Under the pieces are notes generated by a model. The model was given only the letters and a program-made list of their open reading frames with translations. It did not search any database and was not told the origin of the DNA. Below, one piece after another: positions 17,737-26,815 of a stretch of DNA of 64,000 nucleotides. Origin of the DNA: an uncultured Saprospiraceae bacterium (GTDB taxonomy: Bacteria; Bacteroidota; Bacteroidia; Chitinophagales; Saprospiraceae); contig CALFWO010000070.1 in the NCBI GenBank assembly GCA_937928045.1, forward strand, positions 60,385-124,384, in the 5' to 3' direction. Position 1 is the first letter of the stretch, and each line of letters opens with the position of its first letter. A program made the position numbers and the translations under genes.

Positions 17737-18792
17737 TTATTCCCAAGGAAATTCATAGCGGTATTTGCTAACTTCCACACTCATTTTATAAAATTTCAAC
17801 CAACGATCTATTTCAAATTCGTTCAGTGGAATGACTTCCGCAACGATATTTCTTTCCGTAGGTTCATACTTTTTTTGGAATTCAGATGGCACGGCGTAAG
17901 TAGATATATAAAAGTTTTTGATCAACCCTTTACTCTCAGTTCCATCAGGAAATTCTACCCAAACTTCATCTCCTCTTTTAATTTTAGGCACATCGTAAGG
18001 ATCGAAAAAAGCCTTAATACTTATACTGTTTAATTGGTGAATCGTCATGACATCCTGCTCTTTGTAACAGACTTCATTTGGATTCAAATTTATTTGACCG
18101 ATGATACCATTGATCTTTGCGACATAAGGTAAAATTGATCCCACCCTTCCTGCTTTTCTAATTTGTGAAGATTTTATTTCTGACTCCTGTAAAGCCAATG
18201 CTTTTAGGTGTTGTCTGAGATAAAAAATCTCTTTGTTTATAGCAGTTCTTCTTGACTTTAGACGGATAATTGATTCCTGAATAAATGTCAGATTACTCTC
18301 TATTTCATCAACACCAAGTATGATTAATTCTTTTTGATGTTCATATGATTTTTCCTTGAAATCAATCTCAGATCTAGTTCTTCCGAGTTCAACTTTTTTC
18401 AGTGCAATTTGCTTCTTGGTATTTAAAATTTCTCTAATGACCCAATCGACAGGATCGTTTGCTTCGGCCATCGCATTGAGCTCGTCATCCGTGGCTTCAA
18501 ATCTATAAAAGAACAGTGTGTCGCCTTGAGCCACTGTATCCCCTTCTTCCACAAGAATACTTGCAATTCGGATATCATCAGTAAATTGAACTGCTTGTTT
18601 TGCTAGTACCACTTGACCATCTCCAAAAATTAAAAACGTCCCTCGATAAATTCTTTGTCCTATAAGGAATACTATAAACAGCAAAAGGCCAATAAAGAGC
18701 AGGCGCTGCCAATTAGTGCCCTTCTTTTTGACCGGAGGCTCCTTAAGAGTTCGGATAACCGAGTTCCGCTGTTTTAAATTAAAGTTCCTCAT
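17737..18792 (-). CDS. HlyD-family periplasmic adaptor subunit
   Basis: The 351-residue protein has a short basic cytoplasmic tail, one transmembrane helix (LLFIGLLLFIVFLIG, about residues 31-45), a split lipoyl/barrel-sandwich half-motif (DIRIASILVEEGDTVAQGDT) and a long helical hairpin (about residues 120-215). The second lipoyl half follows (GRVGSILPYVAKINGIIGQI), then a beta-barrel domain (GDEVWVEFPDG). This is the membrane-fusion architecture seen in HlyD, EmrA and the polysaccharide proteins Alg44 and BcsA-partner adaptors. It should bridge the inner-membrane synthase to the TolC-like protein encoded directly upstream. The gene abuts both neighbours without gaps, so all four proteins are probably made together. 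Confidence 0.88.
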   Translation of the reverse strand: MRNFNLKQRNSVIRTLKEPPVKKKGTNWQRLLFIGLLLFIVFLIGQRIYRGTFLIFGDGQVVLAKQAVQFTDDIRIASILVEEGDTVAQGDTLFFYRFEATDDELNAMAEANDPVDWVIREILNTKKQIALKKVELGRTRSEIDFKEKSYEHQKELIILGVDEIESNLTFIQESIIRLKSRRTAINKEIFYLRQHLKALALQESEIKSSQIRKAGRVGSILPYVAKINGIIGQINLNPNEVCYKEQDVMTIHQLNSISIKAFFDPYDVPKIKRGDEVWVEFPDGTESKGLIKNFYISTYAVPSEFQKKYEPTERNIVAEVIPLNEFEIDRWLKFYKMSVEVSKYRYEFPWE

Positions 18793-20646
18793 TTACTCCA
18801 TTCCAAGGTTTTTTTGGTCCAGCTCCATTAATTTTTCAATATTATCGAATAGAAATACTTCGTCAGGATTGCTTTGGTTTTCCAATTCAATCCATCTTTC
18901 AAGTTCATTTCTATTGGTGAAAATGTTGATCGGTACTGTTCGTAATTGAACGTTACCTTCGGAACCTTTTCCATCTGAATTTTGAATCCAATATTTTCCA
19001 CTTTGTGGATTAAGTTGGAAATTAAAATCAGTTGTTTGGGGTTTTCTTGGTGGCGCGTTAGTACTTAAAAAATTATTTGATTTATATACTGTAATTCCGG
19101 CATGCTCAAACGCTCGAGCCCATTCTTTCGAACGGCTATTTGGTGTAAGAAGCACTCCGTATATTTCATTCTTTATTAGGTAGTTGACTAAAAATTCTAC
19201 ACTGCTTTCCATTTTTGGACTAGGAGAAAAATGTAGAATCCTATTTGCGATCAGTTTTTTACGACCATTTTCTAGATCCATACCAATCAAGCATTCAATA
19301 AAATTTTCTTGGTAAGATCTTAGGTAAATCTGCAGCATTATCAAATAGAGTTGCTGCTTCAAATGGATTAATTCAAATTGTACTGCTCGAATATTATCTA
19401 TTTGCTTTAGCGCTTTCATGGGACTATGTACATCACGTCTACTATCGAGAAGTACTCGTTCTTGTCTTAGTTTTTCTTCGACATGAAATACGTTGTGCAA
19501 GAAATTAGAATACTGTTTTAGTTTGTATTGATATTCCTCGTAGAGAATCATCATTTCTTTTACACGATTGTACCATTCCTCTGAAAATCTTTCTTGAACA
19601 ATGGCCTTCTCGTATTGAGCCAACTCTTTTCTGATTCCTTTGTCGAAGATTACTGGAACTCTAAAAGATGCTCCAAAAGAGAAAAAAGTTTTGGAATCTG
19701 TTGCTTGGAATCTGTCTCCAATATTGTACCGAGTAAATACCTTTAGTTTTGCATCGTTTCGACGAGCATATTTTAAATCAATTGATTGTTCTTCCAAATT
19801 TGAAATAGTATCTCGAAAAGCATTTAATTCAGCAGGATCAAGAAGACTGGAAATATCAATTTGCACTACTGGCAAGCGATCGCCATCAAGCTGAGTTACG
19901 TTTTCAGCTCCTAACTCATTTTCCAATGCTTCATTGAATTTATAACTGGCCTCCAAAAGAATCCTGGCTTCTTCCAATCTTGCTTTTTGATCAATAATTT
20001 TCTCAAAAGCCATCTCATGGGCGAAATAGAGTTGATATAGCAGATCCAGATATGGCTCTAAGAATTGAATTCTTCTTTCAAGGACTTTTTGTTTGCTTTT
20101 GTTAAAACTGTATATCAAGCAATTGTACAAGTAAGCATAATTCCGATCTCTAGATTTCAACAACGATTTCATATTGTGAATCTGTTGCTCTACTTCTAGT
20201 CTAGTTTTCTCTTTTCTCCACTTGAGATACCCTTCGTCTAATAATTCCAGATCCAAACCAACCCGAACTCTGGAAACATCTTCGTCATCGTCAAAAAATA
20301 CCCCATACTCATTAGCCTGCGCACTTGCCGTAAAGTCAATCCCGTAATTTCTTTTGACCCGAGCGATTTCGCTATCGTACCATTCGTCTTTTAGTAATTC
20401 ACTTTGGAAAAGAGAAGTATTTAAAAAATCTTGAAGATCATCCAGTATTTCAGGATCTTCTTTATGAAATTTGACTGATTTTCTAGGAAGGTTTTGTTCA
20501 AGTAAAAGTGCAGCTTGTCTAGTTATTGTTTGATTAATAGGACGATTGTTTACCAATGTCTGCGTTCTTCCATTAACGAAGCACAGAAATATCAAGCTGA
20601 TAGTCAGTGAAATATGCGTTATTTTCCAGTTTATTTGCTTGTTCAT
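18793..20646 (-). CDS. TolC-like outer membrane protein with an extra C-terminal domain
   Basis: From ATG 20646 the protein has 617 residues, beginning with a signal peptide (ITHISLTISLIFLCFVNGRT). A GTG at 20661 would add five residues. Residues about 90-460 are dominated by long coiled-coil helices and short amphipathic strands (RVRVGLDLELLDEGYL and SFGASFRVPVIFDKGIRKEL), the pattern of TolC/OEP monomers. Unlike typical TolC (about 420-470 residues) it continues for about 150 residues with EFLVNYLIKNEIYGVLLTPN and KEWARAFEHAGITVYKSNNF, an alpha/beta region of unknown role. First gene of the four-gene export operon. Likely the outer-membrane channel of the polysaccharide system. Confidence 0.78.
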   Translation of the reverse strand: MNKQINWKITHISLTISLIFLCFVNGRTQTLVNNRPINQTITRQAALLLEQNLPRKSVKFHKEDPEILDDLQDFLNTSLFQSELLKDEWYDSEIARVKRNYGIDFTASAQANEYGVFFDDDEDVSRVRVGLDLELLDEGYLKWRKEKTRLEVEQQIHNMKSLLKSRDRNYAYLYNCLIYSFNKSKQKVLERRIQFLEPYLDLLYQLYFAHEMAFEKIIDQKARLEEARILLEASYKFNEALENELGAENVTQLDGDRLPVVQIDISSLLDPAELNAFRDTISNLEEQSIDLKYARRNDAKLKVFTRYNIGDRFQATDSKTFFSFGASFRVPVIFDKGIRKELAQYEKAIVQERFSEEWYNRVKEMMILYEEYQYKLKQYSNFLHNVFHVEEKLRQERVLLDSRRDVHSPMKALKQIDNIRAVQFELIHLKQQLYLIMLQIYLRSYQENFIECLIGMDLENGRKKLIANRILHFSPSPKMESSVEFLVNYLIKNEIYGVLLTPNSRSKEWARAFEHAGITVYKSNNFLSTNAPPRKPQTTDFNFQLNPQSGKYWIQNSDGKGSEGNVQLRTVPINIFTNRNELERWIELENQSNPDEVFLFDNIEKLMELDQKNLGME

Positions 20647-21043
20647 TTGTTTGGCGTTCACCTCGAATTCTTAAAATTGAGCCTACCCACCAAATTGCCG
20701 TAATTGTTACTATTGGGGGGTAACTATATAGGTAAGACAAAAATGAGACCATAAATTGACCTTTCGAACAGTCAAAACCTTAGGAAATCCTAGATAAGTG
20801 AGTAAGATCATCAAAGTGCTAAAAATGACTAGATTCAATGGGTTGGATATGGCAAATAATGCACCTATTAAATTTGCAAAATTGGTGTATAAGTTAATTT
20901 TTTAGCGTTGAATTTGTCGTGTTTCTGATGCTATTTTCATGCCTATAACAAATTGATTGCGAATTTTGTTTCTCTGTTATGATATTAACACTGATTGGCT
21001 ATCTTAGTGTATTATTTTCAATAACTATAACCATACTCCTCAA
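20647..21043. other. Divergent intergenic region between the export operon and the DUF1080 lipoprotein gene
   Basis: About 400 bases with no credible gene on either strand. It must contain both divergent promoters, but no clear TAnnTTTG with a -33 partner was found. A six-base C/G run lies near 20715 and a small imperfect palindrome (CCTTAGGAAATCCTAG) around 20778-20793. Confidence 0.5.
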
Positions 21044-24000
21044 ATGATTTTCAGTCTCCGAGTTTTATTAGTTTCTATAGTATTTTCAGCTCTATTCTCT
21101 TGTAATTCACCGTCCTCAAATTTGGCATCAGCAGGAGTCGATCACTTTGATCAAGATAGACCAAATAATCCCTGGGTTTTTAGATCCGTTTTAGATGCCA
21201 AACCTAGAATAATTACAATGGCCTTACACGACAACATGTACGTGGCCTATCAGACGGACAAGGCAGCGATCTATAAGGCTTGGAAAGGGCTAGTAAATTT
21301 CGATGGGGCAGTTTACACTACAAATCATGGTCCGCAGCCGACATCACTTGGAGATGCTTGGTTTATCAATCAAGTTGATAATCCTTGGAAGTTAAAAAAA
21401 GGAACATCAGAAGAAGCATTAAAAGCCAAATACAAAGGCCATAGTTTTGAAGATGGTCATGTCCAGATAAACTATGAGTTAACTTCCAATGACGGTCAAA
21501 AAATTCTAGTAACTGAACAACCAGAATATGCCGAGGCAGAAAATGGCATGCCTATTTTAGAAAGAATATTTTCTGTGTCTAATGTACCGGCCGGGGCGAA
21601 AGTGGTGTTTTATGGAAATGTTGGTTCAATTACTTCCGCATCGAAAATTGACACCGATGGAGAATTGACGATCATGGAGACTTCCGTTCAGAAAAAAGGA
21701 AAAATTGAAACGAATGCCATATCATTTTCTTTAGTATTGAATAATAATGCTTCAACAAAATTGAATAGTTCTTTTGTGAACAAACCGATGATCAATAATC
21801 CTAACAAAGCGGATTGGGATGATGGCGAAAATTCAACAACGCCTCCAGGATTTAAATTAATAGCAAAAAATGATTGTAAGACTTGCCACAACACTTATCG
21901 TAAGACCATTGGTCCGGCATATGTAGATGTTGCCAAAAAGTATAGAAACAATGAAGCCATAGTAACTATGTTAACGAACAAAGTTAAAATGGGAGGCTCA
22001 GGGGTTTGGGGTCAGCAGGTTATGAACGCCCATCCAAATGTCAGTACAGCTGATATCACAGCAATGATTGAATACATTATGACATTGGATGCGGAAGAAG
22101 AAGCGGCGCTCCCGCCAGAAGGTAAAGCAAATTTAAATGCAAATATTGAGAAATTAGATCCTATTGAGGATGTTAATATTGACAATGTTTTGCCTGGAGC
22201 AACTTTCAGATTAATGAAATTTAAAAGTATGCGATACAAGTTGGCAAATGTCAACAAAGCTGAAGCCACTAAAATTTACAATGGAATTATTCCAACCATA
22301 AATTTAGAAGGGAACGATTTTAAAGGCCTGCAAGATTTTTTCTCTTTCGAATTTCGAGGATATCTAAATATTCCTGAGGACAATGTTTATGAGTTCAGAT
22401 TGGTGTCAGATGATGGCTCTAATTTTTCTATAAATAATAAATTAACGATTGACAATGATGGTCAGCATGGAGCAGATGCCGTGGATCAAATTGTAGGATT
22501 GAAAAAAGGATTGCATCCATTTAAGCTAAATTATTTTCAGGATAGTGGTGGAAAATCGGTTGCATTGTATTGGAGAGAAGGCAACGGTGAGTTTTCTTTA
22601 GTTCCGGCTACGGTGATTGTGCACAGCGCAGCTCAAAATTACACGGAAGGAGATATCTATGCAATGGGTGGAGAAAAGATCATACCTGGTGATCAAAGTC
22701 CTTTGGATGAAGTTCACCCGAGTTATGATTTAAGCCAAGCAAGACCAGATCTTTTTACTCCTAAAGTAGGCGGTATGGATTTTTTGCCAGATGGCAGATT
22801 GGTAGTTTCAACTTGGGATGCTGATGGTGGAGTTTATATTGTAGAGAATTATGATTCTGGCGATCCTGAAAAAATGTCAACGAAATTAATTGCCAAAGGT
22901 CTAGCAGAACCTTTGGGTTTAAGAGTAGTCGATGGAGTTATTTATGTTTTACAAAAACAAGAACTGACTAAATTGATAGACACTGACGGTGATGACTATA
23001 TAGATGTTTATGAAACTGTAGCAAATAGCTGGAATGTATCTGCCAATTTTCATGAGTTTGCATTTGGGTTGGCTTATAAAGATGGATTCTTTTATGGAAC
23101 ATTAGCAACAGCCATAAATCCAGGTGGAGCAAGTACTCAACCACAAATTCAAGATAGAGGTCGAGGCATTAAGATTAACAAACTCACAGGCGAGGTTGAA
23201 TTTGTAGGCTATGGATTTAGAACTCCAAATGGGATTGGCATTGGATATAAAGATGAATTGTTTGTTTGTGATAACCAAGGTGATTGGCTTCCATCAAGTA
23301 AGATGGTGCATTTGAAAAAAGACGCTTTCTATGGTTCGCGCTCAGTAGACTTTGAAGGAACAGAGGGCGTTAAAGAAAAACTTCCAGTAATATGGATGCC
23401 TCAAGATGAAATTGGAAATTCGCCAAGTACACCGATTGCAATAAATGACGGACCTTACAAGGATCAGATGATTTATTGTGAAGTGACTCATGGTGGAGTG
23501 AAAAGAGTTTTTGTCGAAGAAGTCGATGGAGAGTTACAAGGCTGTCTTTTTAGATTTATTCAAGGTTTAGAAGCAGGTGTGAACAGAATGGAGTGGGGAC
23601 CAGATGGTGCTCTTTATGTTGGGGGTATCGGTTCAAGTGGAAATTGGAGACAAAACAACAAGCTTTGGTACGGACTGCAGAAATTAAAATATAATGGAAA
23701 GTCAGCTTTTGAGATGCTTGCTGTTCGTGCCAAATCCAATGGAATTGAAATTGAATTTACTGAAGCCTTGAAGCCAGGCGATGGTTGGAATCCGGCAAGT
23801 TATGACATTGAACAATTTTACTATTTACCTACTCCTGAATATGGCGGACCAAAAAGAGATTTGAAAAATCTGAAAGTAAAATCAGCTTCTGTAAGCAATG
23901 ATCGTAAAAAAGTATTTTTGGAATTAGATGGCATGAAATCAGGGCATGTTGTTTACGTCCATTTGGCGGAACCATTTATTAGTGAATTAGGCCATCAGAT

Positions 24001-24760
24001 TTGGACCACCGAAGCTTGGTATACCATGAACAGTATTCCTAAAAATAATTTGGGAACAGTCGCTGCTGCACCTGCTGCTACATTGCCAAATACTTTAAGT
24101 GATTATGAAAAGCAAAATGGTTGGGAATTATTATTCGACGGAAAGACTACAAATGGTTGGAGAAATTTCAAAAAAGAAACAGTTGGAAGTTCTTGGCAAG
24201 TAGAAAATGGAACGTTGACTTTAAGTACCATTCAAAAAGAAGATGGTGGATGGCAAGCAAAGGATGGCGGTGACATTATTACTGAAGGAACTTATGAGAA
24301 TTATGAATTTACAATGGACTGGAAAATTTCGAGTTGTGGTAATTCTGGTATAATTTACAATGTTCATGAATCAGATGAATATGATTATGTTTGGATGACT
24401 GGACCAGAAATGCAAATACTTGATAATTCTTGTCATCCAGATGCAAAAATAGAAACGCACCGAGCTGGAGATTTATACGATATGATTTCGTGTAAATATG
24501 TTACCGTTAATCCGGCTGGTCAATGGAACCAGGTTCGGGTTAAAATTGAAAACGGTCAATTGGAACATTGGCTGAATGGTTACAAAGTCGTATCAACAAC
24601 AATGTTCGATGACAATTGGAAATCAATGATTGCTAATTCTAAATTTAAAGATATGAAAGGGTTTGGAACCTATAAGAAAGGGCACATTTCTTTACAAGAT
24701 CATGGAGATCGTGTTTGGTTTAGAAATATTAAAATTAAAAACCTGACACCTGATTCGTAA
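21044..24760 (+). CDS. Large lipoprotein: cytochrome c, PA14, sugar-dehydrogenase-like propeller and DUF1080 domains
   Basis: The 1238-residue protein starts with a lipoprotein signal ending in LFSC (Cys20). Visible modules in order are an N-terminal beta domain and a monohaem cytochrome c site NDCKTCHNT (CxxCH, about residue 277). A PA14 domain follows (about 425-520, with YEFRLVSDDGSNFSINN). A six-bladed-propeller-like region similar to PVC-type soluble glucose dehydrogenase domains covers about 555-870 (PNGIGIGYKDELFVCDNQGDW). A C-terminal DUF1080/3-keto-disaccharide hydrolase domain begins at about 1020 (GWELLFDGKTTNGWRNF). The set suggests extracytoplasmic oxidation and cleavage of sugars, with electrons passed to the haem. 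The MFS gene 56 bp downstream fits product uptake. Exact substrate unknown. Confidence 0.85.
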   Translation: MIFSLRVLLVSIVFSALFSCNSPSSNLASAGVDHFDQDRPNNPWVFRSVLDAKPRIITMALHDNMYVAYQTDKAAIYKAWKGLVNFDGAVYTTNHGPQPTSLGDAWFINQVDNPWKLKKGTSEEALKAKYKGHSFEDGHVQINYELTSNDGQKILVTEQPEYAEAENGMPILERIFSVSNVPAGAKVVFYGNVGSITSASKIDTDGELTIMETSVQKKGKIETNAISFSLVLNNNASTKLNSSFVNKPMINNPNKADWDDGENSTTPPGFKLIAKNDCKTCHNTYRKTIGPAYVDVAKKYRNNEAIVTMLTNKVKMGGSGVWGQQVMNAHPNVSTADITAMIEYIMTLDAEEEAALPPEGKANLNANIEKLDPIEDVNIDNVLPGATFRLMKFKSMRYKLANVNKAEATKIYNGIIPTINLEGNDFKGLQDFFSFEFRGYLNIPEDNVYEFRLVSDDGSNFSINNKLTIDNDGQHGADAVDQIVGLKKGLHPFKLNYFQDSGGKSVALYWREGNGEFSLVPATVIVHSAAQNYTEGDIYAMGGEKIIPGDQSPLDEVHPSYDLSQARPDLFTPKVGGMDFLPDGRLVVSTWDADGGVYIVENYDSGDPEKMSTKLIAKGLAEPLGLRVVDGVIYVLQKQELTKLIDTDGDDYIDVYETVANSWNVSANFHEFAFGLAYKDGFFYGTLATAINPGGASTQPQIQDRGRGIKINKLTGEVEFVGYGFRTPNGIGIGYKDELFVCDNQGDWLPSSKMVHLKKDAFYGSRSVDFEGTEGVKEKLPVIWMPQDEIGNSPSTPIAINDGPYKDQMIYCEVTHGGVKRVFVEEVDGELQGCLFRFIQGLEAGVNRMEWGPDGALYVGGIGSSGNWRQNNKLWYGLQKLKYNGKSAFEMLAVRAKSNGIEIEFTEALKPGDGWNPASYDIEQFYYLPTPEYGGPKRDLKNLKVKSASVSNDRKKVFLELDGMKSGHVVYVHLAEPFISELGHQIWTTEAWYTMNSIPKNNLGTVAAAPAATLPNTLSDYEKQNGWELLFDGKTTNGWRNFKKETVGSSWQVENGTLTLSTIQKEDGGWQAKDGGDIITEGTYENYEFTMDWKISSCGNSGIIYNVHESDEYDYVWMTGPEMQILDNSCHPDAKIETHRAGDLYDMISCKYVTVNPAGQWNQVRVKIENGQLEHWLNGYKVVSTTMFDDNWKSMIANSKFKDMKGFGTYKKGHISLQDHGDRVWFRNIKIKNLTPDS

Positions 24761-24816
24761 ACAATATTTCTTAGTGGCTTGAGCTTCGTAACAAAACAAA
24801 AAAAATCAAATTGAAA

Positions 24817-26055
24817 ATGAATAAAGGAATTAATAAATCAAGATTATTTTTAGCCAGTTGTGTGGCACTAATAGTTACCTCAATGACCTTTGCAATTCGT
24901 GCTGGAATTCTTGGAGATCTTTCTACAGAATTTGGACTAACCGATAGCCAACTGGGCTGGGTAAATTCAATGGCTTTTTACGGATTTCCAATTGCGATGT
25001 TAATTGGCGGTGCAATTTATAACCAAGTAGGTCCTAAAATATTGATGTGGGTGGCTTTCATTAGCCATTTGCTCGGATTAATTTTGACGATGACAGCTGG
25101 AGGATTTTGGGGATTAATTATTTCAACATTTTTTATAGGTTTTGCCAATGGATCTGTTGAAGCAGCATGTAATCCATTGATAGCAGATATGTATTCTAAA
25201 GATCAAACCAGTATGCTAAATAAATTTCATGTTTGGTTTCCTGGGGGAATCGTAATTGGTTCGCTTTTAACTTATTTCTTAGTTCCGATGGGAGTTAGTT
25301 GGCAGTTGTTGATTGCGACGATGTTAATTCCAACTGTCATTTATGGAATCATGATATTAGGACAAGAATTTCCGAAAGCAGAAAATATTGTCGGTGATAC
25401 AAAAACCAATTTAGGAGGTATTCTTACGCCACTGTTTTTATTTATAGCGTTGTGCATGACGGTAACTGCGACAACTGAATTTGGTGCAACACAGTGGGTG
25501 GATAGAATATTAGGAAATGCTGGAGCGCATCCTATGATTCTTTTAGCGATGACTGCTGGATTGATGGCTACGGGAAGGTTTTTTGCAGGACCACTTGTCC
25601 ATAGATTCAATTCAGCTGGAGTATTATTTATTTCTGCAATTGTCTCTTGTATAGGATTGTATCTGCTAAGCACGGTAACGGGACCAATGGTATATGTTGC
25701 AGCCGCAGTGTTTGCTCTTGGTATATGTTATTTCTGGCCAACGATGATTGGATATACTGCAGAAAATATTCCTAAATCGGGTGCGTTTGGTTTGTCTTTA
25801 GTTGGCGGAGCTGGTATGTTAGGTGCAGGACTATGGAACCCAATTATTGGAGGATGGATTGATAAAGGAAGAGCTGCTGCGCAAGCTGCAGGAGTAGAAG
25901 GCGATGCTGCAGATTTAATTGCAGGTCAAACTACTTTGCAAAACCTAGCAATTTTTCCAGCAATCTTGATCGTGGCGTTTGGTGCTTTGTATTTTATGAG
26001 AAAGAAAATAATGAAAAAAGCTGCTGAGGAAAAAGCTGAATTGGCCAAATTATAA
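24817..26055 (+). CDS. MFS transporter, probable sugar uptake
   Basis: About 412 residues with 12 hydrophobic helices and charged loops typical of the major facilitator superfamily. Helix 1 follows NKSRLFLASCVALIVTSMTF, and the 2-3 loop region has GGAIYNQVGPKILMW. The C-terminus is rich in Lys and Glu (RKKIMKKAAEEKAELAKL). The frame can be extended two codons to a TTG at 24811, but the ATG at 24817 is the natural start. It follows the sugar-oxidising lipoprotein by 56 bp on the same strand and is followed by a strong bidirectional terminator, so the two genes form one unit. Transport of a sugar or keto-sugar is inferred from this pairing. Confidence 0.88.
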   Translation: MNKGINKSRLFLASCVALIVTSMTFAIRAGILGDLSTEFGLTDSQLGWVNSMAFYGFPIAMLIGGAIYNQVGPKILMWVAFISHLLGLILTMTAGGFWGLIISTFFIGFANGSVEAACNPLIADMYSKDQTSMLNKFHVWFPGGIVIGSLLTYFLVPMGVSWQLLIATMLIPTVIYGIMILGQEFPKAENIVGDTKTNLGGILTPLFLFIALCMTVTATTEFGATQWVDRILGNAGAHPMILLAMTAGLMATGRFFAGPLVHRFNSAGVLFISAIVSCIGLYLLSTVTGPMVYVAAAVFALGICYFWPTMIGYTAENIPKSGAFGLSLVGGAGMLGAGLWNPIIGGWIDKGRAAAQAAGVEGDAADLIAGQTTLQNLAIFPAILIVAFGALYFMRKKIMKKAAEEKAELAKL

Positions 26056-26074
26056 TAATCAATTCAATAAATAT

Positions 26075-26113
26075 AAAAGCCCTGACAGGAATAAATACCA
26101 GTCAGGGCTTTTT
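26075..26113. terminator. Bidirectional intrinsic terminator
   Basis: AAAAGCCCTGAC (26075-26086) pairs with GTCAGGGCTTTT (26101-26112) around a 14-base loop. A and T runs flank the stem on both sides, so it can end the MFS transcript on the plus strand and the lipoprotein transcript coming from 26610 on the minus strand. Confidence 0.8.
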
Positions 26114-26175
26114 CGTTTATCGAGATTTTTAATTCGGGATTCTGAAAACCCTAGGTAAGAAAAATCTATTGGACA

Positions 26176-26610
26176 TCATCTTTTCTCCCCTTCAATCTTC
26201 ACCAACGCTCCATCCAATATTCCTTCTATTTTTATTTTGTCTTTTCCAACATCTACCATACTGATATTGTCCTCAGCATCATCAATGAATAAAGTGACTT
26301 CTTCGCCATCTTCAGAAAGCATGAAAGTGCCATCCGTGGTAATTTTTTCTCCCATAATTGCATCTTCTAATATCAGATCAAAGTCTCCCATGCTCGATGA
26401 AAGATCATAATTGTTGAATTCAAAAGTGCCATTGTTGAAATGCAATCCCAGGAATTCGACATCTTCGGAGGTGGTTTCATTGAAAACCATGTAAGAAGTT
26501 ATCGTCCAAATGGCATCCATTTTTTTTGAAACCTTTCGCTCCTCCGAACAGCTTAATAAAAACATAGGGCAAAAAGAGAATAACATAAATTGACGAGTGA
26601 GTATGTTCAT
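26176..26610 (-). CDS. Hypothetical lipoprotein, 144 residues
   Basis: The N-terminus is a lipoprotein signal (FMLFSFCPMFLLSC, lipobox LLSC with Cys at about residue 21). The mature part is acidic and beta-rich: WTITSYMVFNETTSEDVEFL, GTFEFNNYDLSSSMGDFDL and GTFMLSEDGEEVTLFID, reminiscent of the small lipocalin-like lipoproteins common in Bacteroidota. That similarity is by eye only. It is monocistronic, convergent with the MFS gene and separated from it by a bidirectional terminator. No enzymatic motif is visible. Confidence 0.7.
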   Translation of the reverse strand: MNILTRQFMLFSFCPMFLLSCSEERKVSKKMDAIWTITSYMVFNETTSEDVEFLGLHFNNGTFEFNNYDLSSSMGDFDLILEDAIMGEKITTDGTFMLSEDGEEVTLFIDDAEDNISMVDVGKDKIKIEGILDGALVKIEGEKR

Positions 26611-26815
26611 GATTCGGTTTTTATTTGGGGATGTAAAGATATGTCAAAGACGAGAAAGATGCTAGATTGGTTGTAAATAGGTAACAGATTAAGGAATTGA
26701 ATACTAAACTTAATATGCCATTACCTAAATTTGACATTCTTGATACTCCTTTTAAACTTGGTTTCAAAGACAATTAATCCATAGGTGACAATAATTTAGT
26801 TTAATTAAATTTGAA

